Positions 56,157 through 64,000 of a stretch of 64,000 nt of DNA are shown in pieces. This DNA is from Psychrobacillus sp048572895 (lineage in GTDB: Bacteria > Bacillota > Bacilli > Bacillales_A > Planococcaceae): assembly GCF_048572895.1 (NCBI RefSeq), contig NZ_CP183878.1:3782001-3846000 (forward strand), written 5' to 3'. Within the stretch, counting starts at the first letter, position 1, and each line of letters opens with the position of its first letter. Both the position numbers and the translations under genes were made by a program. The notes beneath the pieces were generated by a model, which had not been told where the DNA came from, made no database searches, and saw only the letters and a list, made by a program, of their open reading frames with translations.

Positions 56157-56546
56157 TTAAACGCGACGACGTTTTGGTGGACGGCAACCATTATGTGGTA
56201 CTGGCGTTACGTCTTTAATTGCTGTAACTTCTAGACCTGCAGCTTGAAGTGCGCGGATTGCCGCTTCACGACCAGCACCTGGTCCTTTAACAGTTACTTC
56301 TAAAGTTTTAATACCATGTTCCATTGAAGTCTTTGCAGCAGTTTCTGCAGCCATTTGTGCAGCAAATGGAGTAGATTTACGAGAACCTCTAAATCCAAGA
56401 GCTCCAGCACTTGACCAAGAAAGTGCATTTCCTTGCATGTCTGTGATAGTCACAATAGTGTTATTAAATGTTGAGCGAATGTGAGCAATACCGGATTCGA
56501 TATTCTTTTTCACACGACGCTTACGTGTTTGTTGTTTACGTGCCAT
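56157..56546 (-). CDS. rpsK: 30S ribosomal protein S11
   Basis: 129 residues. Contains HIRSTFNNTIVTITDMQGN, GFRGSRKSTPFAAQ and the KDVTPVPHNGCRPPKRRRV tail. Confidence 0.99.
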   Translation of the reverse strand: MARKQQTRKRRVKKNIESGIAHIRSTFNNTIVTITDMQGNALSWSSAGALGFRGSRKSTPFAAQMAAETAAKTSMEHGIKTLEVTVKGPGAGREAAIRALQAAGLEVTAIKDVTPVPHNGCRPPKRRRV

Positions 56547-56571
56547 GTTAAGAAGAAACCTCCTTTACCGA

Positions 56572-56937
56572 TTATTTTTTCTTGTTAGCTACTGTTTTAC
56601 GTGGACCTTTACGAGTACGTGCATTGTTCTTCGTATTTTGTCCGCGTACTGGTAAGCCTCTACGGTGACGGATACCACGGAATGAACCGATTTCCATCAA
56701 TCGTTTAATGTTTAGTGATACTTCGCGACGAAGGTCACCTTCTACTTTATATACACCGATTTGTTCACGGATTTTGTTTAGTTCGTCTTCTGTAAGATCA
56801 CGTACACGTGTCTCTTCTGAAATACCAGCTCCTGCCAATACTTTTTGAGAAGTCGTTTTACCAATTCCGAAAATGTATGTTAATGCAATAACAACGCGTT
56901 TGTCGCGTGGAATGTCAACACCAGCAATACGTGCCAT
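56572..56937 (-). CDS. rpsM: 30S ribosomal protein S13
   Basis: 121 residues. MARIAGVDIPRDKRVVIALT start, RHRRGLPVRGQNTKNNARTR and a basic tail. Confidence 0.99.
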   Translation of the reverse strand: MARIAGVDIPRDKRVVIALTYIFGIGKTTSQKVLAGAGISEETRVRDLTEDELNKIREQIGVYKVEGDLRREVSLNIKRLMEIGSFRGIRHRRGLPVRGQNTKNNARTRKGPRKTVANKKK

Positions 56938-56960
56938 ATGTGTCGTGCACCTCCTTCTTA

Positions 56961-57074
56961 TTATCCTTGTCTTTGTTTGTGTTTAGGATTTTCACAGATT
57001 ACCATTACTTTACCGCGTCGGCGAATTACCTTACATTTTTCGCAGATCGGTTTCACAGATGGTCTCACTTTCAT
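56961..57074 (-). CDS. rpmJ: 50S ribosomal protein L36
   Basis: 37 residues: MKVRPSVKPICEKCKVIRRR then GKVMVICENPKHKQRQG. The CxxC...CxxxxH zinc-ribbon form is intact. AGGAGG-like TTAGGTTAG precedes the ATG. Lies between rpsM and infA. Confidence 0.98.
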   Translation of the reverse strand: MKVRPSVKPICEKCKVIRRRGKVMVICENPKHKQRQG

Positions 57075-57114
57075 CTAACCTAACCTCCTTAGTAGTCCGG
57101 AGTGCAAAAGATTA

Positions 57115-57333
57115 TTATTTAAAACGGTACGTAATACGACCGCGAGTTAAATCGTAAGGAGAAAGTTCAATTGTGACTTTATCTCCAGGTAAAATACGAA
57201 TGAAATGCATACGAATTTTACCCGATACATGCGCAAGTATCGTATGACCGTTTTCTAATTCTACCTTAAACATCGCGTTTGGCAAAGTCTCAACAACTGT
57301 TCCTTCGACTTCAATTACATCATCTTTCGCCAT
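57115..57333 (-). CDS. infA: translation initiation factor IF-1
   Basis: 72 residues, the S1-like OB fold: AKDDVIEVEGTVVETLPNAM ... GKIRMHFIRILPGDKVTIEL. Full length. Confidence 0.98.
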   Translation of the reverse strand: MAKDDVIEVEGTVVETLPNAMFKVELENGHTILAHVSGKIRMHFIRILPGDKVTIELSPYDLTRGRITYRFK

Positions 57334-57432
57334 CAACCCTGTCTCCCTTCTATATACAAATCAGGTTCTCATCAATACTCAAACGTAATTTGCTGTTAGT
57401 ATAGCCTCAGTAGGAACGAAACTATTCGTTCA

Positions 57433-57747
57433 AGCATATGTTTGGAAATCATGAGAGATGTTCGAAAGACACTCGTAAGGTTTCGCTTTTAGCAATCCAC
57501 GGAGTAGACTCTCCCTCATGTCAACATGTTCGTACGAATGTGTTGGATGAGTTCCATAGTACCCGTTCGTTACACAGATGCTTCCACGAAACCCATTATA
57601 CCCCGTAAGTATTTTAAATGCACGTGGACAAGGGAGTCCCCGCTTTTGATGCATTCCTTTTCCTCCGAACGTATACCGGGCGCAATATGCTTTTGCAGCT
57701 CTCGAAAAAAACATTTTCGTTCTTTGCATACTACCCGGGTATTCAGT
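57433..57747 (-). pseudogene. map: methionine aminopeptidase (map) remnant
   Basis: Between adk and infA, where Bacillus has map. Fragments in different frames match Map: VVCKERK (from MIICKTP), then FRELQKHIAPGIRSEEKECI (near residues 25-45), AFKILTGYNGFRGSICVTN (near 60-75; Map reads PSFKGYNGFCGSIC) and RESLLRGLLKAKPYECLSNI then SHDFQTYA (near 120-145; Map reads EESLYKGLAEAKPGERLSNI). Several deletions and frameshifts remove all metal ligands. Dead gene; a functional copy must be elsewhere. Confidence 0.85.
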
Positions 57748-57770
57748 CGTCTGCGACAGGCACCGGGCAT

Positions 57771-58424
57771 TTATATGCGGTTGCCCTGTAACAGAGCATC
57801 AAGATCAGCAAATACTAGTTTAATATCCTGCTGTCCATCTATATTAGTTAAAACACCTTTGTTTTCATAAAAATCAAGCAAAGGTTGTGTTTGCTTCATA
57901 TTTACTTCCAGACGGTTAGTTACCGTTTCCGGATTATCGTCAGCACGTTGATAAAGCTCGCCACCATCTTTGTCACATACTCCATCTTTAGCAGGTGGAT
58001 TAAAGACTAAATGATAAGCAGTTCCACATTCTTTACAAATGCGTCGACCTGTTAGACGTTTGATCAATTCTTCTTGTTCTACTTGAATATTAAGCACATG
58101 CTCAATAGATTTATCAAGTTCCGAAAGTAAAGCATCCAGTGCTTCTGCTTGAGGAACTGTACGAGGGAAACCATCAAGTAGGAATCCTTTTTCACAGTCT
58201 GGTTTACTTAATCTTTCGCGAACAATACCAATCGTAACTTCATCGGGTACCAAGGCACCTTGATCCATAAACGATTTTGCTTTTAAACCTAGTTCCGTAC
58301 CATCTTTAATTGCTGCACGAAACATATCGCCTGTAGAAATATGAGGGATTGCGTACTTCTCAACAATTTTATCTGCCTGAGTACCTTTACCAGCACCAGG
58401 TAAACCCATTAAAACGATATTCAT
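57771..58424 (-). CDS. adk: adenylate kinase
   Basis: 217 residues. P-loop GLPGAGKGTQA, DGFPRTVPQAEAL, and the LID zinc site CKECGTAYH ... VCDKDGG (C-C-C-D type, as in Bacillus). Converts ATP + AMP to 2 ADP. Follows secY by 65 bp. Confidence 0.99.
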   Translation of the reverse strand: MNIVLMGLPGAGKGTQADKIVEKYAIPHISTGDMFRAAIKDGTELGLKAKSFMDQGALVPDEVTIGIVRERLSKPDCEKGFLLDGFPRTVPQAEALDALLSELDKSIEHVLNIQVEQEELIKRLTGRRICKECGTAYHLVFNPPAKDGVCDKDGGELYQRADDNPETVTNRLEVNMKQTQPLLDFYENKGVLTNIDGQQDIKLVFADLDALLQGNRI

Positions 58425-58489
58425 ACGAAAATGCCCCCCAGGACTATATAGTCGATTTTTAGGAACATCAACGTTCCTAAAAACCTACC

Positions 58490-59782
58490 TTATTTCATAA
58501 AGCCTTTATAATGACGTTTAACCAGTTGGGATTCTAGCTGTTTCATCGTTTCGAGTGCAACCCCAACCACGATTAACAAGCTTGTTCCGCCAATTTGTGC
58601 TGACTGCGGAAGATCCGCATATTTCACAAATAGCATCGGCATGATTGCAATAATAGCTAAGAATATAGCTCCAACAATAGTTAATCGATACAATACGCTA
58701 GTTAAATAATTTTGTGTATTGATCCCTGGACGAATCCCTGGAATATACGCACCTTGCTTTTTCAAGTTGTCCGCCACGTTCTCTGGGTTCACTTGAATGA
58801 ACGCATAGAAGTAAGTAAACGCAATGATTAAAGCAATATAAATTGTCATACCAATAGGTTGTGTATAATCTAATGCTCTCGTAATAGCATCGGTAGTACT
58901 ATTTTGACCGAAGAATAATACGATTGACTGTGGCGCCATAAGAAACGCTGATGCAAAGATTACCGGAATAACTCCCGCAGCATTAACTTTTAAAGGCAAG
59001 TGAGTCTGTTGACCACCTGTTTGGGTAGTACCAGAAACACGTTTCGCATATTGAATTGGAATTTTACGCAACGCTTGTTGAACGTAAATTACTCCAACTG
59101 TTACTGCAATAATCGCCAATAAAAGTAAAAGTACTATTACAATATTGATAAACAGTGCATCGCCTGCACCTTCAATTTGTTGTGCGTACACTTGGTTAAC
59201 TGCGTTTGGAATGGCAGCAGCAATACCAGCGAAGATAATAATAGAAATACCATTACCAACACCTTTAGCGGTAATTTGCTCTCCTAACCACATTAAAAAT
59301 GCAGTTCCAGCTGTCAAAACAACTGCAATAACTAAGTATGTCAATATACCGTCTTCTTTTATTAAAGATCCACTATACATACGGTTAAAGCCGTATGACA
59401 TAGCAATTGCTTGAATAAAAGCTAACACAATTGTGAAGTAACGAGTGAATTGTGCAAGTTTACGTCTTCCGACTTCACCTTGTTTAGCCCACTCTGTAAA
59501 CTTCGGAACAACATCCATTTGTAGTAATTGTACAATGATGGATGCAGTGATGTAAGGCATGATACCCATTGCTAAAATAGAAAAGTTAGCAAGGGCTCCA
59601 CCACCAAATGTATTAAGGAAACCAATCAAACCCATTTGGTCTGTTTGTTTTAAAACATTGGCATCGACGTAAGGCACCGGAACAAATGTCCCAATACGGA
59701 AGACGATTAACATCAATAATGTAAAAATGATTTTATTTCGAATATCTCTCACACGCATAAAGTTGGAGATTGTTTGAAACAT
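58490..59782 (-). CDS. secY: protein translocase subunit SecY
   Basis: 430 residues with ten membrane helices and a plug region (NTFGGGALANFSILAMG). Start overlaps the rplO stop (TAATG). The central Sec channel. Confidence 0.99.
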   Translation of the reverse strand: MFQTISNFMRVRDIRNKIIFTLLMLIVFRIGTFVPVPYVDANVLKQTDQMGLIGFLNTFGGGALANFSILAMGIMPYITASIIVQLLQMDVVPKFTEWAKQGEVGRRKLAQFTRYFTIVLAFIQAIAMSYGFNRMYSGSLIKEDGILTYLVIAVVLTAGTAFLMWLGEQITAKGVGNGISIIIFAGIAAAIPNAVNQVYAQQIEGAGDALFINIVIVLLLLLAIIAVTVGVIYVQQALRKIPIQYAKRVSGTTQTGGQQTHLPLKVNAAGVIPVIFASAFLMAPQSIVLFFGQNSTTDAITRALDYTQPIGMTIYIALIIAFTYFYAFIQVNPENVADNLKKQGAYIPGIRPGINTQNYLTSVLYRLTIVGAIFLAIIAIMPMLFVKYADLPQSAQIGGTSLLIVVGVALETMKQLESQLVKRHYKGFMK

Positions 59783-60222
59783 TAAACCACCTCTGTTGAT
59801 CCGCCAGCGTTCTCAATTGCTTCTTTTGCTGATGCAGAGAATTTATGAGCTCTTACAGTTAACTTCTTGTCAAGTGTTCCATTACCTAGAATCTTGATAC
59901 CAGATTTCTCACTGCTCACAACACCTGTTTCGATTAATAAAGCAGGTGTAACTTCTGTGCCTTCTTCGAAACGATTTAATGTGTCAAGGTTCACAATTGC
60001 GAATTCTTTACGATTAATATTCGTAAATCCACGTTTTGGTAAACGACGGAATAACGGGTTTTGACCGCCCTCAAATCCTGGACGAACGCCTCCGCCTGAA
60101 CGAGCGTTTTGACCTTTATGACCTTTACCTGATGTTTTACCAGTTCCAGAACCGATTCCGCGTCCGATACGCTTACGCGATGAACGAGATCCTTCTGATG
60201 GTTTTAACTCATGAAGTTTCAT
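59782..60222 (-). CDS. rplO: 50S ribosomal protein L15
   Basis: 146 residues. MKLHELKPSEGSRSSRKRIG, GRGIGSGTGKTSGKGHKGQN and RLPKRGFTNINRKEFAIVNL. Confidence 0.99.
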   Translation of the reverse strand: MKLHELKPSEGSRSSRKRIGRGIGSGTGKTSGKGHKGQNARSGGGVRPGFEGGQNPLFRRLPKRGFTNINRKEFAIVNLDTLNRFEEGTEVTPALLIETGVVSSEKSGIKILGNGTLDKKLTVRAHKFSASAKEAIENAGGSTEVV

Positions 60223-60254
60223 ATGGTGGCACCTCCTTATTCTTAAAATAAACC

Positions 60255-60437
60255 TTAAATTTCTTTTGTTGTTACTAAGTGAGCTACTTTGCCAACCATC
60301 CCGCGGATAGCTGCATTGTCTTGATGCTCAACTGTTTGATGCATTTTACGTAATCCAAGAGCTTCTACTGTTTTGCGTTGAGCTGGTTTAGTACCAATCA
60401 AGCTTCTAGTAAGGGTAATTTCTAATTTAGTTGCCAT
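60255..60437 (-). CDS. rpmD: 50S ribosomal protein L30
   Basis: 60 residues. LEITLTRSLIGTKPAQRKTV and GLRKMHQTVEHQDNAAIRGM. Confidence 0.98.
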   Translation of the reverse strand: MATKLEITLTRSLIGTKPAQRKTVEALGLRKMHQTVEHQDNAAIRGMVGKVAHLVTTKEI

Positions 60438-60452
60438 TGTAATTTCCCCCCC

Positions 60453-60953
60453 TTATCCTAACAGTTCTTCTACTGATTTACCACGTAATTTAGCAACGTC
60501 CTCAGCACGTTTTAATTGAGTTAAACCTTCGATTGTAGCACGTACCATGTTGATTGGTGTGTTAGATCCAAGTGATTTAGAAAGAATATCAGTAATACCA
60601 GCTAATTCAAGTACCGCACGAACCGGTCCACCAGCAATAACTCCTGTACCAGGTGCTGCAGGTTTAACTAGGATAGATCCAGCACCAAAGTGTCCAACAA
60701 CTAGGTGAGGAGTAGTTCCTTTAACTCTTGGTACTTCTATTAAGTTTTTCTTCGCGTCTTCAACTGCTTTACGGATAGCATCTGGAACTTCTTGTGCTTT
60801 TCCAGTACCAAATCCTACATGACCATCTTTGTCACCGACAACTACTAATGCAGTAAAACGGAAACGACGTCCACCTTTTACAACTTTAGCAACACGGTTG
60901 ATCGTTACTACGCGTTCTTCAAGTTCAAGTTTGTTTGGGTCAATACCACGCAT
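60453..60953 (-). CDS. rpsE: 30S ribosomal protein S5
   Basis: 166 residues. KLELEERVVTINRVAKVVKG, GKAQEVPDAIRKAVEDAKKN and GAGSILVKPAAPGTGVIAGG. Confidence 0.99.
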   Translation of the reverse strand: MRGIDPNKLELEERVVTINRVAKVVKGGRRFRFTALVVVGDKDGHVGFGTGKAQEVPDAIRKAVEDAKKNLIEVPRVKGTTPHLVVGHFGAGSILVKPAAPGTGVIAGGPVRAVLELAGITDILSKSLGSNTPINMVRATIEGLTQLKRAEDVAKLRGKSVEELLG

Positions 60954-60974
60954 GAAATATGTCCCTCCTTCTTC

Positions 60975-61334
60975 TTAAAATTCTAAGCCGTTTTCACGTG
61001 CAGCTTCAGCTAACGCTTTAACACGTCCATGATACAAGTAACCGCCACGGTCAAATACAACAGATTTGATGTTTTTTTCTGTAGCGCGTTTTGCGATTGT
61101 TTCACCGATCAATTTAGCAGCTTCTACATTTCCAGCTGTTCCATTGAAATCTTTATCCATAGTGGATGCACTTACGATTGTAACACCTTGAGTATCATCA
61201 ATCAGTTGTGCGTATAAATGTTTATTAGAACGGAATACATTTAAACGAGGACGTTCAGTAGTACCCGTGATTTTTGTACGAACACGTGCATGACGTTTCT
61301 TACGAACTTGATTTTTGTCTTGTTTCGTAATCAC
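60975..61334 (-). CDS. rplR: 50S ribosomal protein L18
   Basis: 119 residues from GTG at 61334, 8 nt after AAAGGAG; an upstream in-frame GTG at 61343 overlaps that site. RPRLNVFRSNKHLYAQLIDD and FDRGGYLYHGRVKALAEAAR. Confidence 0.97.
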   Translation of the reverse strand: MITKQDKNQVRKKRHARVRTKITGTTERPRLNVFRSNKHLYAQLIDDTQGVTIVSASTMDKDFNGTAGNVEAAKLIGETIAKRATEKNIKSVVFDRGGYLYHGRVKALAEAARENGLEF

Positions 61335-61364
61335 AGTGGTCACTCCTTTCTAATGCGAAATGCA

Positions 61365-61904
61365 TTATTTACCTGTTTTACCTTCTTTGCGGCGTACAAC
61401 TTCGCCTTCATAACGAATACCTTTACCTTTATATGGCTCTGGTGGACGAACTTGACGAACGTTAGATGCTAAAGCTCCAACGCGTTCTTTATCAATACCG
61501 CGAATGATAATTTTTGTATTAGAAGGAACTTCAACTACTAGTCCATCTTCAGGAGTGAACTCTACTGGATGTGAATACCCTACGTTAAGTACAAGTTTAG
61601 TTCCTTGTAATTGTGCACGATAACCTACCCCAACTAATTCAAGTCCACGTTCGAATCCAGCAGAAACACCCGTGATCATGTTAGCTAGCAAAGCGCGAGT
61701 TGTTCCATGAATCGTACGGTGTTCTTTTGAATCTGAAGGACGTACTAAAGTTATTACAGAACCTTCTTGCTCAATTTTAATATCTTGGTTAAAAGATTTT
61801 GTTAATTCACCTTTTGGTCCTTTTACAACTACTGTGTTTTCAGCGTTAACTGTTACAGTAACTTCTGCAGGAACCTCTATTGGTTTTTTACCTACTCGAG
61901 ACAT
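61365..61904 (-). CDS. rplF: 50S ribosomal protein L6
   Basis: 179 residues, two L6 repeats. MSRVGKKPIEVPAEV start and PPEPYKGKGIRYEGEVVRRK tail. Confidence 0.99.
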   Translation of the reverse strand: MSRVGKKPIEVPAEVTVTVNAENTVVVKGPKGELTKSFNQDIKIEQEGSVITLVRPSDSKEHRTIHGTTRALLANMITGVSAGFERGLELVGVGYRAQLQGTKLVLNVGYSHPVEFTPEDGLVVEVPSNTKIIIRGIDKERVGALASNVRQVRPPEPYKGKGIRYEGEVVRRKEGKTGK

Positions 61905-61934
61905 TTTGTTGCACCTCCATTCGTTTGTTGATTA

Positions 61935-62333
61935 TTACCAAACGTAAGCTACGATTTCTCCGCCAACTTGTTTAGCGCGAGCTTCTTTATCTGTTAATAA
62001 ACCATTTGAAGTAGAAACTAAAGCAATTCCTAAACCGTTCAATACTTTAGGTACTTCGTTTGTTTTTGCGTAAACGCGAAGACCAGGTTTTGAAATACGT
62101 TTCAAACCAGTGATAACGCGCTCGTCATTTTGACCATATTTTAAGAAGATACGGATGATACCTTGTTTGCTATCTTCTACATATTCAACATCACGGATGA
62201 AACCTTCGCGTTTTAAAATCTCCGCGATTTCCTTTTTCAGGTTTGAAGCAGGAACTTCTAATTTCTCGTGACGAACCATGTTAGCATTACGAATGCGTGT
62301 AAGCATATCTGCAATTGGATCTGACATTGTCAT
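61935..62333 (-). CDS. rpsH: 30S ribosomal protein S8
   Basis: 132 residues. PIADMLTRIRNANMVRHEKL and STSNGLLTDKEARAKQVGGE. The ATG at 62333 is 8 nt after AAGGAGG. Confidence 0.99.
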   Translation of the reverse strand: MTMSDPIADMLTRIRNANMVRHEKLEVPASNLKKEIAEILKREGFIRDVEYVEDSKQGIIRIFLKYGQNDERVITGLKRISKPGLRVYAKTNEVPKVLNGLGIALVSTSNGLLTDKEARAKQVGGEIVAYVW

Positions 62334-62363
62334 TACATTTACCTCCTTCCCAGTTATAGGGGA

Positions 62364-62549
62364 TTACCAGCTTGCTTTTTTAACGCCAGGAATTTGTCCC
62401 TTGTATGCAAGTTCACGGAAACAAATACGGCAAAGCTTGAATTTACGATATACAGAGTGCGGACGTCCACAACGCTCACAGCGTGTGTATGCTTGCACTT
62501 GGAACTTTGGCGTACGTTGTTGTTTAACGATCATTGATTTTTTAGCCAC
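62364..62549 (-). CDS. rpsN: 30S ribosomal protein S14 type Z
   Basis: 61 residues with the zinc-binding CERCGRP and CRICFREL pairs (C+ form). MAKKSMIVKQQRTPKFQVQA start. Confidence 0.99.
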   Translation of the reverse strand: MAKKSMIVKQQRTPKFQVQAYTRCERCGRPHSVYRKFKLCRICFRELAYKGQIPGVKKASW

Positions 62550-62567
62550 GTTTTCGCCTCCCTTATT

Positions 62568-63107
62568 TTACTTTTGGAATGGCATACCGAATTGTGTTAA
62601 TAACTCACGAGCTTCTTCGTCAGAGTTCGCAGTTGTTACAATTACGATGTCCATACCGCGTACTTTCGAAACTTTATCATAATCGATTTCAGGGAAGATT
62701 AATTGCTCTTTAACTCCAAGAGTGTAGTTACCGCGACCGTCGAATGCTTTTTTAGAAACACCACGGAAGTCACGTACACGCGGAAGAGAAATAGCGATCA
62801 ATTTATCCAAGAAGTCATACATACGCTCTCCACGTAGAGTGACTTTTGCACCGATTGGCATACCCTCACGAAGACGGAAACCAGCGATCGATTTTTTAGC
62901 TTTCGTAACTACAGGTTTTTGACCTGAAATGATTTGTAATTCTTCTACAGCAGCGTCAAGCGCTTTTGTATTAGATACAGCATCACCAACACCCATATTG
63001 ATAACAATTTTATCAACTTTAGGTACTTGCATTACTGAGTTATATTCAAACTTGCTCATTAGAGCAGGAGAAACTTCCTTAAGATACTTTTCTTTTAGGC
63101 GGTTCAT
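62568..63107 (-). CDS. rplE: 50S ribosomal protein L5
   Basis: 179 residues. NRLKEKYLKEVSPALMSKFE, KKSIAGFRLREGMPIGAKVT and FPEIDYDKVSKVRGMDIVIV. Confidence 0.99.
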   Translation of the reverse strand: MNRLKEKYLKEVSPALMSKFEYNSVMQVPKVDKIVINMGVGDAVSNTKALDAAVEELQIISGQKPVVTKAKKSIAGFRLREGMPIGAKVTLRGERMYDFLDKLIAISLPRVRDFRGVSKKAFDGRGNYTLGVKEQLIFPEIDYDKVSKVRGMDIVIVTTANSDEEARELLTQFGMPFQK

Positions 63108-63130
63108 GTGTGTACCTCCCTTCTCTTTAC

Positions 63131-63439
63131 TTATTTAATAATTTCACCGGATTTTTTCGCAACACGAACTTTTTTGCCATCTTCCACTTTAGAACCTACG
63201 CGAGTCGGCTCGCCAGTTTTTGGGTCGATTAACATAACATTCGATACGTGGATTGCAGCCTCGTGGCTTACAATTCCTCCTTGCGGATTAGCTTGGTTTG
63301 GCTTCATATGTTTTTTGATGATGTTTACACCTTCAACTAACACACGGTCTTTCTTAGGAAAAGCAGTAAGAACAACACCTGTTTTACCTTTGTCTTTACC
63401 TGAGATTACCATTACTTTGTCGCCTTTTTTAACATGCAT
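63131..63439 (-). CDS. rplX: 50S ribosomal protein L24
   Basis: 102 residues. MHVKKGDKVMVISGKDKGKT, a KOW motif, and GEPTRVGSKVEDGKKVRVAK. Confidence 0.99.
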   Translation of the reverse strand: MHVKKGDKVMVISGKDKGKTGVVLTAFPKKDRVLVEGVNIIKKHMKPNQANPQGGIVSHEAAIHVSNVMLIDPKTGEPTRVGSKVEDGKKVRVAKKSGEIIK

Positions 63440-63474
63440 TCTGTCGCACCTCCTTGATTGGCACTTTCATGTAA

Positions 63475-63843
63475 TTAAAGAACTTCTGGAGCTAAAGATA
63501 CGATTTTCATGAAGTTGCTGTCGCGTAATTCACGAGCAACAGGTCCGAAAATACGAGTTCCACGCGGTCCTTTATCGTCTTTGATAATAACGCAAGCATT
63601 TTCATCAAATTTGATATATGTTCCGTCTTTACGGCGTACGCCGCTCTTAGTGCGAACGATTACAGCTTTAACGACGTCACCCTTCTTGACAACGCCACCT
63701 GGTGTTGCTTTCTTAACTGTACATACGACGATATCGCCGATATTAGCAGTTTTACGTCCAGTACCACCAAGTACTTTAATAGTTAAAACTTCACGTGCAC
63801 CTGAGTTGTCTGCAACTTTCATACGAGTTTCTTGTTGGATCAC
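63475..63843 (-). CDS. rplN: 50S ribosomal protein L14
   Basis: 122 residues. MIQQETRMKVADNSGAREVL and GTRIFGPVARELRDSNFMKI. Confidence 0.99.
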   Translation of the reverse strand: MIQQETRMKVADNSGAREVLTIKVLGGTGRKTANIGDIVVCTVKKATPGGVVKKGDVVKAVIVRTKSGVRRKDGTYIKFDENACVIIKDDKGPRGTRIFGPVARELRDSNFMKIVSLAPEVL

Positions 63844-63886
63844 TTAGGTAACCTCCCTTCGGAATTTATTAGTTCCGAACTTATTA

Positions 63887-64000
63887 TTAGATAATAACCG
63901 CTTTTTCTATAACTTCCAATAGGCGGAAGCGTTTAGTAGCTGATAGCGGACGAGTTTCCATGATACGGACGATATCTCCGATTTGGGCTTCGTTTTGCTC
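63887..64000 (-). CDS. rpsQ: 30S ribosomal protein S17, C-terminal part
   Basis: The last 37 codons and the stop. IGDIVRIMETRPLSATKRFR then LLEVIEKAVII are typical of S17. The N-terminus lies beyond the window. Confidence 0.97.
   Translation of the reverse strand, partial: EQNEAQIGDIVRIMETRPLSATKRFRLLEVIEKAVII

Overview
The window comes from a low-GC, endospore-forming Firmicute of the order Bacillales, most likely the Planococcaceae side (Psychrobacillus/Sporosarcina/Lysinibacillus-like). This rests on sporulation genes (kbaA, gerD, cwlD, yjcZ-type peptides), the sigW-rsiW-cdaA-cdaR-glmM block, a glmS ribozyme, a T-box leader and the B. subtilis-like order spc operon - alpha operon - ecf genes - truA - rplM - rpsI - cwlD - salA - gerD - kbaA - (pdaB position) - rrn. 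Genus is an inference. Almost every gene is on the minus strand.

Layout. 0-7.7 kb: a truncated LysE/ArgO exporter, a T-box-controlled sodium symporter whose start looks frameshifted, a YdhK lipoprotein, the csoR-copZ-copA copper operon and czcD-czrA zinc/cobalt efflux. 7.7-22.4 kb is accessory and decayed: an orphan oligopeptide-type permease pair, gene remnants, small single-gene modules bounded by a recurring palindromic repeat, small sporulation peptides, an IS110 fragment and a tandem-repeat Cys/His protein. 22.5-37 kb: glmS with its ribozyme, then an apparent insertion (gamma-glutamyltransferase, a long non-coding repeat, an IS110/IS1111-type element, DJ-1 and PaiB proteins) separating it from glmM-cdaR-cdaA-rsiW-sigW, then rocF. 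37-44 kb: six tRNAs, a second copy of the long repeat and a 5S-23S-16S operon. 44-64 kb: sporulation genes and the ribosomal protein/secY/adk/rpoA/ecf cluster, in which the map gene has decayed to fragments. The window ends inside rpsQ.

The most interesting locus is at 12.2-14.4 kb. A 47-residue peptide gene too short to stand out (12468..12611, minus) has a class I lantibiotic leader box (FDLDL) and a four-cysteine C-terminus. Its stop codon overlaps the start of a truncated LanT-like exporter. Next to it lie a PlcR/NprR-type HTH-TPR regulator and a divergent 53-aa secreted peptide ending in a NprX-like PIIG motif. An identical 21-bp sequence lies upstream of the lantibiotic gene, of the signal peptide gene and of a third tiny membrane peptide gene. 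I read this as a remnant of a quorum-sensing-controlled lanthipeptide system. The modification enzymes are not in the window.

How the genes cooperate: glmS, glmM and cdaA/cdaR link amino-sugar supply, cell-wall precursors and c-di-AMP; sigW/rsiW handle envelope stress; csoR/copZ/copA and czcD/czrA handle metal efflux; kbaA, gerD and cwlD serve sporulation and germination; the final 14 kb is translation, secretion and vitamin-uptake (ECF) machinery.
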